Positions 48,676-56,955 of a stretch of DNA of 64,000 nt are shown piece after piece. A model generated the notes under the pieces. That model saw only the letters and a list, made by a program, of their open reading frames with translations. It did no database searches and had not been told where the DNA came from. This DNA comes from Nitrosomonas ureae (GTDB lineage Bacteria; Pseudomonadota; Gammaproteobacteria; Burkholderiales; Nitrosomonadaceae). The stretch covers positions 2,604,001 to 2,668,000 of the forward strand of contig NZ_LT907782.1 in NCBI RefSeq assembly GCF_900206265.1, given 5' to 3'. Position numbers and translations under genes: made by a program. Every line of letters starts with the position of its first letter. The first letter of the stretch is position 1.

Positions 48676-49539
48676 GTGCCTAGAGAGCTAAACGTGCGAC
48701 TACTTAGCAATAGCGGTGGCACATCCATTCTTGAAATTATCAAGGTTGTAGTCACAGTTCTTGCAAGCGTTGCCATCCCAGCGGTCCTCTTCTTTGCGGG
48801 AAAATCCATCGAGGAATCAGCAAAATCTCGAGAGCTTGCACTGAAGTACATTGAGATTTCGGTGGGCATACTAACCGATCCTCCCACGAACGAAACCAAG
48901 AATCTACGAGATTGGGCAATAAAAAACATAAACGAATACGCCCAGATCAAACTCGAGGCAGAGGCGATAAAGGAACTTGAAACAGAAACACTTCCAACAT
49001 CGACGTCAATTGCTGCGCCTCGAAGTCAGAATTTTTCAGTTCCGAGTGAACCGAGAAAGGTGAAATACGCCATCGTGACAGATACCGAAGTTTCTTCACT
49101 TGAAGCCGCGAAGAAGCTAATGGCCACTTCTGGAATCAACGCGTCCTACCACTATATTGTTGGAGTGGATGGAAAGATCGAGAAAATTGTCCCAGAGGAA
49201 TACATTGCATGGCACGCAGGACGTAGTGAATGGAGAGGCGAAAAGAACCTAAACGCGGTTTCAATAGGTATCGGGCTAGTACACCTGGGTAGTAAAGATG
49301 GAAAAAACTGGGCGAATCTTCCCTCCAATCATCCGGCGGTCGGACCCAACTATCCAGTAGAACAGATAGACGCTTTGATAAGTTTGCTCGCCGATATTTC
49401 CCAACGCCATCAGCTTACTCCCGACGCGATTCTAACGAAGCAGGATATCGCTCCAGCTCGACGACGGACTGACCTAGCAGGCGCGGGAATCGAAACGGTG
49501 CGAAAGAAAGTCAAGGAATCTGAGCGCCGGAGTGAGTGA
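48676..49539 (+). CDS. membrane-anchored AmpD/PGRP-fold protein with degenerate catalytic site
   Basis: 287 residues from GTG 48676, GGGAG in front. Single TM segment (about 18-41), helical linker, then an amidase-2 fold from about 128: SYHYIVGVDGKIEKIVPEE, AWHAGRSEWRGE and DIAPARRRTD. By eye the usual zinc His in the first strand is missing (IVTD at 133-136), the catalytic Glu after SIGI is Gly, and the His before DIAP is Lys255. Only the non-ligand His180 and Asp266 remain. So it likely binds wall fragments rather than cutting them. First gene of the accessory island. Confidence 0.75.
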   Translation: MPRELNVRLLSNSGGTSILEIIKVVVTVLASVAIPAVLFFAGKSIEESAKSRELALKYIEISVGILTDPPTNETKNLRDWAIKNINEYAQIKLEAEAIKELETETLPTSTSIAAPRSQNFSVPSEPRKVKYAIVTDTEVSSLEAAKKLMATSGINASYHYIVGVDGKIEKIVPEEYIAWHAGRSEWRGEKNLNAVSIGIGLVHLGSKDGKNWANLPSNHPAVGPNYPVEQIDALISLLADISQRHQLTPDAILTKQDIAPARRRTDLAGAGIETVRKKVKESERRSE

Positions 49540-49867
49540 TATATAAACAACAGATTCAAGCCGACGGACTTGCCTTTGCTTCGCTCAGGCAGGTCCGCAG
49601 CTGAATATATAACTTTAGGGTCAGACTCTATTGAAACTCACGTAATTTGCGTAAGGCGGAAGCTGAAAGTGTTCCGCCGAATGAGGTGATGATGGCACTG
49701 GATGACAGATCAGATTGCTGCCGATTTTCATTTGACGGATCATCCTTCGAGGCTCTGTCCTACGAAACTATGCGCTCCAGTGCCGCGCAACGACACGCCA
49801 AACCGCAATGCGAACACATTGAGGCCGTGCGTAACCGTGTAACCTCTAAACTCAAAGGAGATATAAC
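49540..49867. other. intergenic region with two hairpins
   Basis: 328 bp. A stem with arms CGGACTTGCCT (49565-49575) and AGGCAGGTCCG (49587-49597) and a second stem GGCGGAA/TTCCGCC near 49657-49680 are seen. The 74-codon frame covering 49647-49871 has no start signal or family. It looks like remnant or repeat DNA. Confidence 0.45.
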
Positions 49868-50353
49868 ATGACCAAGATTGCAAAGAACACGATCTGCCTC
49901 TGGTACGACAACGATGCCGAGGGTGCGGCGCGATTTTACGCCGAGACTTTTCCTGATTCGTCAGTCGATGCGGTGCATCGTGCCCCCGGGGATTATCCGT
50001 CGGGCAAAGAAGGGGACGTATTGACTGTCGAGTTCACCGTGATGGGCATCCCGTGCCTCGGACTCAACGGCGGGCCTGCGTTCACGCACAATGAAGCCTT
50101 TTCGTTTCAGGTGGCGACCGAAGACCAAAGCGAAACGGATCGCTACTGGAACGCGATCATCAGCAACGGCGGTCAGGAGAGCGATTGCGGCTGGTGTAAG
50201 GACAAGTGGGGTATCTCTTGGCAGATTACGCCGATTGCTCTGACGAAAGCATTCACCAGTTCTGACCGCGTAGCCGCCAAACGAGCCTTTGATGAAATGA
50301 TGACAATGAAGAAAATTGATATTGCCGCAATCGAAGCGGCATTTCGCGGTTGA
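49868..50353 (+). CDS. VOC/PhnB-type glyoxalase-fold protein
   Basis: 161 residues, strong AAAGGAGATATAAC before ATG. Built as one 3-dmu-9_3-mt/PhnB unit: CLWYDNDAEGAARFYAETFP, VEFTVMGIPCLGLNGGP, SFQVATEDQSETDRYWNAII and CGWCKDKWGISWQITP. Function of this family is not fixed; members are found in transferable gene sets. Base composition is higher in GC than the neighbours, hinting at transfer. The gene stands alone on the accessory island. Confidence 0.9.
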   Translation: MTKIAKNTICLWYDNDAEGAARFYAETFPDSSVDAVHRAPGDYPSGKEGDVLTVEFTVMGIPCLGLNGGPAFTHNEAFSFQVATEDQSETDRYWNAIISNGGQESDCGWCKDKWGISWQITPIALTKAFTSSDRVAAKRAFDEMMTMKKIDIAAIEAAFRG

Positions 50354-50401
50354 GATGCGAGCACGCTACGAGCTGGATTGCATGGTTTTTAGAATTATTG
50401 C

Positions 50402-50629
50402 TCTCAAGTCGCCAATTCTTCGTTCGGTAACGGTTCAAAAAAAACCGCAGTGACCGTGGCTTTGTCGCGCATGGCGCCGAATTGCCGCTTGTGCGGCACT
50501 AAAGCCACAGGGACCAATTTAACGGCGAGATTCTTTCCTTTGGCGATCACGACTTCTTCATCCGCGCAAGCTTGTTCGATGAGCTGAGAAAGACGGGTTT
50601 TGGCGTTGGTAGATGGTGTATGTTTTCAT
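50402..50629 (-). pseudogene. frameshifted Phd/YefM-type antitoxin
   Basis: Reading from ATG 50629, with GGAG seven bases before, gives MKTYTIY, then the family body continues in another frame as NAKTRLSQLIEQACADEEVV to GKNLAVKLVPV and ends at TGA 50402-50404. A single extra base in TACCAACGCC at about 50608 explains the break; removing it restores about 75 residues of a Phd-like antitoxin that binds DNA and a toxin. No PIN or Doc toxin gene lies in the expected downstream place, where the VOC gene ends. It is an orphan remnant. Confidence 0.8.
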
Positions 50630-51036
50630 CGATTAACTCCAAGCTGACCAGGAATGATTAGTCAGGAATCATACTTTTTGCTGTGCGCCTCAACAAGAAC
50701 AAAAAGGGTCGTACATCCTTCACCCGTCGACCAACTTTAACGTGTTTCAATATCCCGACTTGCGATTCCCCGTGGTCTTGCCACGGGGTCGTTTATTGAT
50801 TAGGGTTTCGCTGAATCTGTTCTTCTTCATATTCGTCTTTCTGACAATAGTCTGCAACGAAGGACTCTATTTAAGCATGGTCCAATTGTAGGGGGATACA
50901 ACTGATCCGCAGTTCAATGAAAACATCAAAAGCCTCAAAAGCCTCAAAAGCCTCATGAATATTTGATCTTGGCCATCTGGAATTTCTTTTAATTGCGTTT
51001 TCTAGGTTTATAATAAGAGAAATCGTTTGGTATAGG
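50630..51036. other. gene-free region between antitoxin remnant and IS
   Basis: 407 bp. It contains the hairpin repeat at 50762-50797 and three copies of the 9-mer AAAAGCCTC in tandem near 50929-50955. No gene was seen. Confidence 0.5.
50762..50797. repeat. dispersed hairpin repeat, copy 1
   Basis: Stem CCCCGTGG (50768-50775), loop TCTTG, stem CCACGGGG (50781-50788), inside a longer shared block GCGATTC...GTTTAT. Matches the block at 55577-55612 with few changes. Could act as a terminator, but no T-tract follows directly. Confidence 0.7.
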
Positions 51037-51090
51037 TGGAGTTGCCCCCTTTGAACGGACACATTATGTTCTGTTTAAAGGAGAAGAAAT

Positions 51091-51411
51091 ATGACACAAA
51101 ACTACAAACCTGCCTACCCGGCGGAGTTTCGCCAACAGATGGTGGAATTGGTAGCATTAGGCAAATGCCCCAAGCAATTATCCAAGGAATTTGGTTGCCA
51201 CTACACTTCGATAAAAACTTGGTGTCGAGCAGCAGGTGTACCAATTAGATCAAGCCAGACAATTGCTTCGGCTGCAATATCGAGTGGTCTCCCCTTGAAT
51301 GTCAACGAGCGACAGGAGCTGATGGAATTGCGCAAGAAGCTCAAGCGTGTGGAGATGGAGCGTGACATATTGGCAAAGGCTACGGCCTGGTTTGCAAACA
51401 ACAAGGATTGA
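51091..51411 (+). CDS. IS3-family transposase OrfA
   Basis: 106 residues with a helix-turn-helix (KQLSKEFGCHYTSIKTWCRA) and a C-terminal leucine-zipper-like coiled coil (RQELMELRKKLKRVEMERDI). It binds the IS ends and multimerises with OrfAB. It ends in TGA at 51409-51411, overlapping the orfB frame by 4 nt; AAAGGAGAAGAA precedes the ATG. Confidence 0.95.
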   Translation: MTQNYKPAYPAEFRQQMVELVALGKCPKQLSKEFGCHYTSIKTWCRAAGVPIRSSQTIASAAISSGLPLNVNERQELMELRKKLKRVEMERDILAKATAWFANNKD

Positions 51412-52337
51412 TTGGGAAGGTGTACCAACTAATCAAGGCAAATCAGGCGCAATTTCCGACTCGTATTCTATGTGAAACATTGGGTGTATCGCACAGTGGT
51501 TACTATGACTGGACTAAACGCACGCCTAGTCAGCGGGTCATTGCCAACTGTCGATTGATTGAGCAGATCATGGCTATATACCGTACAAGCGATTGTACGT
51601 ATGGCCGCCCCCGCATTACTGTTGAATTAGTCGATCTTGGAATCAGGGTCAATCACAAGCGCGTAGACAGGTTGATGCGTGAAGCAGGAATTAAGGGAGT
51701 GAGCCGCAGGCGCGGCTTTATAATCACGACTCATCGGAATAAGCGTGATCGTCCTGCAGAGGATTTAGTGCAACGTCATTTCAAGGCAACTAGCATCAAC
51801 CAGCTATGGGTTGCGGACATGACTTACATTCCTACCTGGGCGGGGTTCTTGTATCTGACCGTGGTCATCGATGTATTCAGCCGTAAGGTAGTGGGCTGGG
51901 CTTTCGGTGAAACCATGACAGCCAACCTGGTGATCAATGCTTTGAACATGGCGTTAATCACCCGTAAACCAGGCAAAGTGATTCACCACAGCGATAGAGG
52001 CAGTCAATACACCAGCGTTGATTTCGGCAAACGATGCAAGGAAATGGGCGTGCGTCCATCCATGGGCAGTGTAGGTGATGCCTATGATAACGCAATGGCT
52101 GAGAGTTTTTTTGCTTCCCTGGAATGTGAACTGATCGACAGGCGTTCCTGGAAAAACAAAACTGAAGCAAGACTGGCCATATTCACCTGGATCGAATCTT
52201 GGTACAACCCCACTCGCAGGCATTCCGGGCTGGGATACTTATCACCAAACAATTTTGAGAGAAAACTGAATGAGAAAAATCAAATCGCGATAAACTGCAA
52301 TCCGCTTTCACAAGTTGAGACTCTCTCGACTCCATGA
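51408..52337 (+). CDS. IS3-family transposase OrfB
   Basis: 309 residues read from TTG 51408. The DDE integrase core is complete: WVADMTYIPTW (first D), HSDRGSQYTS (second D) and NAMAESFFASLECE (E). The N-terminal HTH_21-like region has YGRPRITVEL. It is either made as a fused OrfAB by frameshifting or by coupling at the overlap; no A-rich slippery site is obvious. No inactivating change was seen, so the element may be active. Confidence 0.95.
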   Translation: MIGKVYQLIKANQAQFPTRILCETLGVSHSGYYDWTKRTPSQRVIANCRLIEQIMAIYRTSDCTYGRPRITVELVDLGIRVNHKRVDRLMREAGIKGVSRRRGFIITTHRNKRDRPAEDLVQRHFKATSINQLWVADMTYIPTWAGFLYLTVVIDVFSRKVVGWAFGETMTANLVINALNMALITRKPGKVIHHSDRGSQYTSVDFGKRCKEMGVRPSMGSVGDAYDNAMAESFFASLECELIDRRSWKNKTEARLAIFTWIESWYNPTRRHSGLGYLSPNNFERKLNEKNQIAINCNPLSQVETLSTP

Positions 52338-52437
52338 AAAAAATGTCCGTCAAATTGGGACAACTCCAGATCGTCCTTCGGATATCGGTCTATGAAGCTG
52401 AAAACAAACCGTCAAAACGATAAACGTACCTTCACCT

Positions 52438-53364
52438 TCACCGATTCGGCATCCGGCTCAATTTGTAACTGATCTGATACTCCGCGCCTTCCGCTTCGAT
52501 GATGAGCGACGATTCCCGGCTGTTCTCATCTTTCTTCAATGCGGGAATCGTGGCAGTGAAGGGACCGTCGTCGTCTTCGCCGATATCTACTTCAAACACG
52601 GTGATGTTGAGCCGGTCGTTGAACGCAGTGTTTTTGGGGTAATAAGTATTGAGCGAGACCTTTGCACGGTTACTACGCGGCACGATAATTGCGTTAAAAA
52701 TTCGCGAAAAATGCTCATTTACCCCGTGTAAACTCCGCTTTTTCGCAAATTTTTGCCTTATTCTCGTACCGCTCATGACACCGTGCAAAGGTCTCTGAGT
52801 ATGCGCCGTTCGTCATCGTCGAAATCTTCGTCGGTGAAGTCGAGGAAGTTGGTGGCCATATCGTCGGCGGTTAGGGTGAGGTGGATTTCGTCCGCGCCAA
52901 GGCCGCTTTGGTCGTCGATGCTGTAGATTTCCAGGTGATTAAGATAGGAAATGCTGTAGCGATAGCCCGCCAGGAATTTAAAGTCCGTTATCTGGCTGCG
53001 TTTCAGTAGCATGTAAATATCCTTGATGTCGGCTGCGCGGTCATAGCCGATCAATGTGAGTTTGTCTTCGTTCGATACTTGCTCGAACGGCGCCGGGGCG
53101 GCGATGCCTTCGAACAGGCTGAGCCGGATTTTCCGGTTGAAGTCGTTTTGGATGTAAAACTCTACCCGGTAATGATTGCCGCTCAGTAATCGCTCGGCTA
53201 GCGGCGCGCGGAACCAGCATTCGTCGTTGGCGCCGTTTTTTTGACCCACCGACAAGCGCGGATCTTTGGGATCGTCGTTCGGCAATAAGCCGATGGCGAG
53301 GAAACGGTTCTAGCCGGTGTGCTTGATGAAAGAAAGAGCGATGTTGCCGGTGAATTGTTCTTCT
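52438..53364 (-). pseudogene. disrupted unknown gene (MITE insertion, in-frame stop, missing 5' end)
   Basis: Upstream part (about 53364 to 52796) reads QFTGNIALSFIKHTG, then a TAG at 53310-53312, then NRFLAIGLLPNDDP and on to DDDERRIL. The MITE at 52655-52795 then interrupts. Removing it and one target copy joins RRIL to NTYYPKNTAFNDRL in frame, to the stop at 52438. No start codon is found upstream of the TAG before another stop, so the 5' end is lost. The protein has acidic, beta-rich segments; family not recognised. The TAG could be CAG with one change. Confidence 0.85.
52655..52795. mobile_element. 141-bp MITE, copy 2
   Basis: Identical to 12925-13065 over 141 bp. Flanks TGAGC (52650-52654) and TGAGT (52796-52800) form a 5-bp duplication with one mismatch. 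It lies inside the gene remnant 52438-53364 and supplies a stop to one side and a chance start to the other. Confidence 0.93.
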
Positions 53365-53366
53365 CT

Positions 53367-54113
53367 TTACAAATAATGAAAAATACCAATTAATGATACG
53401 CCTCCCGTTGCATAGATGAGCGGACTGTCCCAGGTGTGCGGAGAAAAAGCCTCGGCTAAGGTAATCAGGGTCGGCATGAGCAGCAGTGCGGCGATAAGCT
53501 GGGTAGCGCTGAAATAGGGGTGAAATGCCAGTATGGCAATAACTGTCGTTAGCCATACGCATGCGCTGCCGACATAGCTCCGCACGTACTTCTGCTGGGT
53601 AAAAAGTGCATAAGTCGTATATTTTCTTGTGCCGAATTTTATCCCGACGGGTTCCGCCAGACCGTCACCGACGCCATTGGCAATGATGATGATCATCACG
53701 AGCGGCAGTATCTCACGGCTTTCGAAATAAACCAGCAACGGGATGAGTACCAAGTAACTGGCGATAAACTGCGTGTACAGCCAAATCAAGGTGAATGGCC
53801 TGTCTTCCGGCCTGTCAAACGAACAGAACATCACGGACAGTACCCTGAATTTATTGCGTAAGGGCGCTATAAAAAATGTCAGAAAAATAAATGCGCAGAT
53901 AATATCGATGAAAAATGTTGTTGCGTTGTATGGATATTGAATGACGGATGACAGCAAAGTCGGCAGAAAGAAAAATGCAAAGTGATTGATTTTGCGCGTG
54001 TAGTTAACTCTGAAATGTTGATGAATGACGAGCAGTCCGCAGGCATAATGAATAAGAAAAAGTAATGCGTAGAAAATGGCGTGATGCAACCAGTATTCGA
54101 AGGGGATGGACAT
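53367..54113 (-). CDS. CTP-dependent lipid kinase / phosphatidate cytidylyltransferase-like membrane protein
   Basis: 248 residues, about seven helices. The signature NGVGDGLAEPVGIKFGTRKY lies near residues 142-161, as in Dgk1/VTE5/SEC59 type CTP-using polyprenol or diacylglycerol kinases. It would phosphorylate a lipid alcohol such as a polyprenol or phytol at the membrane. No neighbour points to the substrate. The gene remnant with the MITE lies directly downstream. Confidence 0.8.
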   Translation of the reverse strand: MSIPFEYWLHHAIFYALLFLIHYACGLLVIHQHFRVNYTRKINHFAFFFLPTLLSSVIQYPYNATTFFIDIICAFIFLTFFIAPLRNKFRVLSVMFCSFDRPEDRPFTLIWLYTQFIASYLVLIPLLVYFESREILPLVMIIIIANGVGDGLAEPVGIKFGTRKYTTYALFTQQKYVRSYVGSACVWLTTVIAILAFHPYFSATQLIAALLLMPTLITLAEAFSPHTWDSPLIYATGGVSLIGIFHYL

Positions 54114-54185
54114 ATGCGGATCGGCTATAGCTGTATTTGTATCTGATTAATACGATTGCATTTTCCACATTGCATGTTACCTGGT

Positions 54186-55445
54186 TTATTGGCGTTTGAC
54201 GGGGTTCAGTCCGATCGCGGCGATGATCATCCCAAGCAGTGCCAACCCCGTCACGATGGGAAATGCGCCTAAATAGCTACCGGTAATATCTTTGATATTG
54301 CCGGATATCAGCGTCCCAAGAATCGCACCGGCGCCATAAGCCGTATACACGATCCCGTAATTCTGCGCATAGTACTGCTTTCCGAAGAAGATTCCGGTTG
54401 AAGTGGGCGCCAGAGCAAGCCATCCACCCAGGCACATCCATAATAGGCAGAACGCAACTACATATAGCATCGCGTTTTCTTGTCCGAAAAAGAACATCAA
54501 CAGAGATGCTGCAACAATCAGGGTAAATGAGAGTATCGCGGTATGTTTCGGGCCCAGCTTATCGGTAATGGCGCCAAATATGGGTCGCCCCAGGCCATTA
54601 AATACCGCAAACAGTGAAACAGCCAGCGCTGCCGTGGTTGCATCCAGTCGAGCTATTTCCGTGCCCACCGGGGATGCGATACCGATCGCCATTAATCCCG
54701 CCAGGCAACCGATGGTGTAGGTAGCCCATAGCGCATAGAAACTGGAAGTATTAAGCATTTCTTGCCGGGTGAGGCTTAATGCGGGCCGTACAGCAGTAGC
54801 GGTTGTTTCCGATCCTGCAGGCATCCATTCAGCGGGTGGAAAACTCAATAACTGTGCCAGAAGCGTAATAATTACGCCAAATGCTATCCCTGAATAAAGG
54901 AATGTGTTCATAATGCCTATATCCGGATTGCCGATCAGCGCTTTCATCAGTGGTGCTGTAATCAACGCCGAAATCCCAAACCCCATCACCGTTAAGCCGA
55001 TCGCTAATCCGCTTTTCTGTGGAAACCATTTTGCGACCACCGCAATCGGGCAGCCGTAAACGATACCGACACCGGCACCACCGATGACTCCATATAAAAG
55101 AGTCAGGATAAAGATATCCGGTGAGAAGCTTGCAGTGATCCATCCCATCCCCACCAGCATGCCGCCCAGCATGGTGGTCTTTCTTGGTCCCCATTGTGCG
55201 ATTAAATTGCCTGCCAGGGGCATCACGATTGCAAATACTGCCAGAAAGATCATAAACGGATAGCCACTTTGATTGGACGTAATATCCCATAAGCCTTCTA
55301 ACGGTTTTCTGAAAACGCTGAATGCATAAATGGAACCTAAGCAAACATTGATCAATAATCCGACCAGAACGAACAGCCATCTGCCTTTTTCTGCGGCCAT
55401 GCCCAGTATTATCAATGATTGTTCCGTGGTTTTGTCGTTGTTCAT
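54186..55445 (-). CDS. OFA-family MFS transporter
   Basis: 419 residues from ATG 55445 (MNNDKTTEQS); a longer upstream frame adds 31 residues lacking a fold. Twelve helices; features of oxalate/formate antiporters include NVCLGSIYAFSVFRKPLEGL, GGAGVGIVYGCPIAVVAKWF and GRPIFGAITDKLGPKH. Carrier for a small carboxylate is likely; substrate unproven. Stands alone. Confidence 0.88.
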   Translation of the reverse strand: MNNDKTTEQSLIILGMAAEKGRWLFVLVGLLINVCLGSIYAFSVFRKPLEGLWDITSNQSGYPFMIFLAVFAIVMPLAGNLIAQWGPRKTTMLGGMLVGMGWITASFSPDIFILTLLYGVIGGAGVGIVYGCPIAVVAKWFPQKSGLAIGLTVMGFGISALITAPLMKALIGNPDIGIMNTFLYSGIAFGVIITLLAQLLSFPPAEWMPAGSETTATAVRPALSLTRQEMLNTSSFYALWATYTIGCLAGLMAIGIASPVGTEIARLDATTAALAVSLFAVFNGLGRPIFGAITDKLGPKHTAILSFTLIVAASLLMFFFGQENAMLYVVAFCLLWMCLGGWLALAPTSTGIFFGKQYYAQNYGIVYTAYGAGAILGTLISGNIKDITGSYLGAFPIVTGLALLGMIIAAIGLNPVKRQ

Positions 55446-55576
55446 CAGGCTGGTTCTGGAGTTATTCGATTTATTTAATGCGCAGACCCACGGGATCAAC
55501 GCAGATACGTGATTAACCAATGAAGGGGATGAAGACAAAACTGCGCTTGGCGGTTTATGAGCTATATTTTAAATGT

Positions 55577-55612
55577 GCGATTCTCCGTGGTTTTACCACG
55601 GGGAGTGTTTAT
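55577..55612. repeat. dispersed hairpin repeat, copy 2
   Basis: CTCCGTGG (55583-55590), loop TTTTA, CCACGGGG (55596-55603) inside GCGATTC...GTTTAT shared with 50762-50797. It sits at the stop codon (55609-55611) of the DUF4019 gene, so it may also end that transcript. Confidence 0.7.
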
Positions 55613-56025
55613 TTGATGACATAGTCGCAAACTTGCCACGATTCATCCGCTGCCTTGACCAGCGTGACTGTCTCCAGAATCAGACCCTTTCCGGTGAAAG
55701 TGGTGTAGAACTGCAAAACCACGTAATCTCCGTCAGGAAATCCGGATAATGATTTTGTTGCACCCGCTGTGGCGATAAATCGGGTGTTTATGGCGCCACG
55801 CGAGGATCTGAGCGTAGTCAATGATTTCATCCAGACGGCTTCCGGTATTTTGGCTTTTAAGAGTGGGGATGAATTTTCCCAGCTTTCTTGATATTGTCCA
55901 CCATCAACAAATTCCAGCCATGAGCGCGCACTGCTTTCAACCTTTTGAAGAATATCGCTATCATCGGCATGCACAGCATGAGTAAATAGAAGCAGCAGTA
56001 ATATCGCGAATAATCGTTTTGTCAT
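55609..56025 (-). CDS. DUF4019 secreted protein
   Basis: 138 residues from ATG 56025, signal peptide to about HA/VHA (residue 20). The DUF4019 body has ARSWLEFVDGGQYQESWENS and late strands VVLQFYTTFTGKG and WQVCDYVIK. Small periplasmic protein, unknown role. AAATTTTAGGGATTTCTTC precedes the start. Confidence 0.85.
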   Translation of the reverse strand: MTKRLFAILLLLLFTHAVHADDSDILQKVESSARSWLEFVDGGQYQESWENSSPLLKAKIPEAVWMKSLTTLRSSRGAINTRFIATAGATKSLSGFPDGDYVVLQFYTTFTGKGLILETVTLVKAADESWQVCDYVIK

Positions 56026-56080
56026 GAAGAAATCCCTAAAATTTTTGTACGTAGTCATTATTCCATTGGGTTAAGCTCGG

Positions 56081-56881
56081 TTATGCATGGGGAAAAATAT
56101 TTCCAACCAGCCAGATGGAAGAGATTCCCAGCAAAATAAGAATCACTTGTTGAACGGTCGCATGAATCTCGGGACGTTTGTGCAGGCTGGGGATCAAATC
56201 CGACATCGCTACATAAATCATGCTCGCGGAAGCAATGCCTAGCAAGGGCAGGATTAAAAAGTCCATCTCATTCAGCATGAAATACGCAAGCACGCCTCCT
56301 ACCAGCGTAGCAAAACTGGACACTACATTCAGCAGAAAGGCCATGCGGCGCGTATAACCGGAATTCAATAGAATGATAAAATCTCCGGCTTCCTGCGGTA
56401 TCTCGTGCGCAATGATCGCAATCGAAGTCACAATACCGAGTTGCACATCCACCATGAATGAAGCTGCGATCAGGATGCCATCGACAAAATTATGGAAGGT
56501 ATCTCCTACGATTACCATGATTCCACTGCGTCCATGATCATGCTCATGATGGTTGTCCGGGGTGGGTGCAAGGCCATGCAGCGGATCATGGGCTTCACAA
56601 TCTTCCAAATGGCAATGGCGCCATAACACCAGCTTCTCCAGAATAAAAAAAACTAAGATACCGGATAATACGAAGAGGGTGACTTGTGTTGGATTATCTG
56701 CATGTTCAAGCGCTTCCGGGAGGGTATTTAAAAAAGCGACGCCCAATAATGCGCCAATAGCATAGGATATTAGTACTGAAAGCCATGAGATCCGGGCGTT
56801 GAGCGCCAATATAGCAGCAATTATCAAACTTAATACACCGCCCAGCAAGCTAACAGCAATAATCCAGGTAAGCGTTGACAT
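56081..56881 (-). CDS. ZIP family divalent metal transporter
   Basis: 266 residues, eight helices. Helix 4 has the ligand set DTFHNFVDGILIA and helix 5 has IIAHEIPQEAGDF. Between helix 3 and 4 there is a His-rich loop (CEAHDPLHG, HHEHDHGRS). Imports or moves zinc, iron or similar ions across the inner membrane. Confidence 0.92.
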   Translation of the reverse strand: MSTLTWIIAVSLLGGVLSLIIAAILALNARISWLSVLISYAIGALLGVAFLNTLPEALEHADNPTQVTLFVLSGILVFFILEKLVLWRHCHLEDCEAHDPLHGLAPTPDNHHEHDHGRSGIMVIVGDTFHNFVDGILIAASFMVDVQLGIVTSIAIIAHEIPQEAGDFIILLNSGYTRRMAFLLNVVSSFATLVGGVLAYFMLNEMDFLILPLLGIASASMIYVAMSDLIPSLHKRPEIHATVQQVILILLGISSIWLVGNIFPHA

Positions 56882-56955
56882 AACACGAATTAAAAAAGAA
56901 AGGCGGGATTATACGCTGTTGCAATGCAATAAATCACAACATAAAGGACGAGAGT

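Larger units (their letters stand above)
51037..52368 (+). mobile_element. IS3-family insertion sequence
   Basis: Left end TGGAGTTGCCCCCTTTGAAC and right end, read as complement, TGGAGTTGTCCCAATTTGAC make an imperfect inverted repeat. Two ORFs lie inside (orfA, orfB). Bases just outside (AGG on the left, GAT on the right) do not form a target duplication, so the flanks may have been rearranged. 1332 bp, typical for the family. Confidence 0.92.

Noticed and set aside
49647..49871. 74-codon frame before the VOC gene
   Set aside because: No ribosome site, contains hairpin repeats, overlaps the VOC leader.
50929..50955. three tandem copies of AAAAGCCTC
   Set aside because: Very short, in gene-free DNA; probably slippage and not functional.
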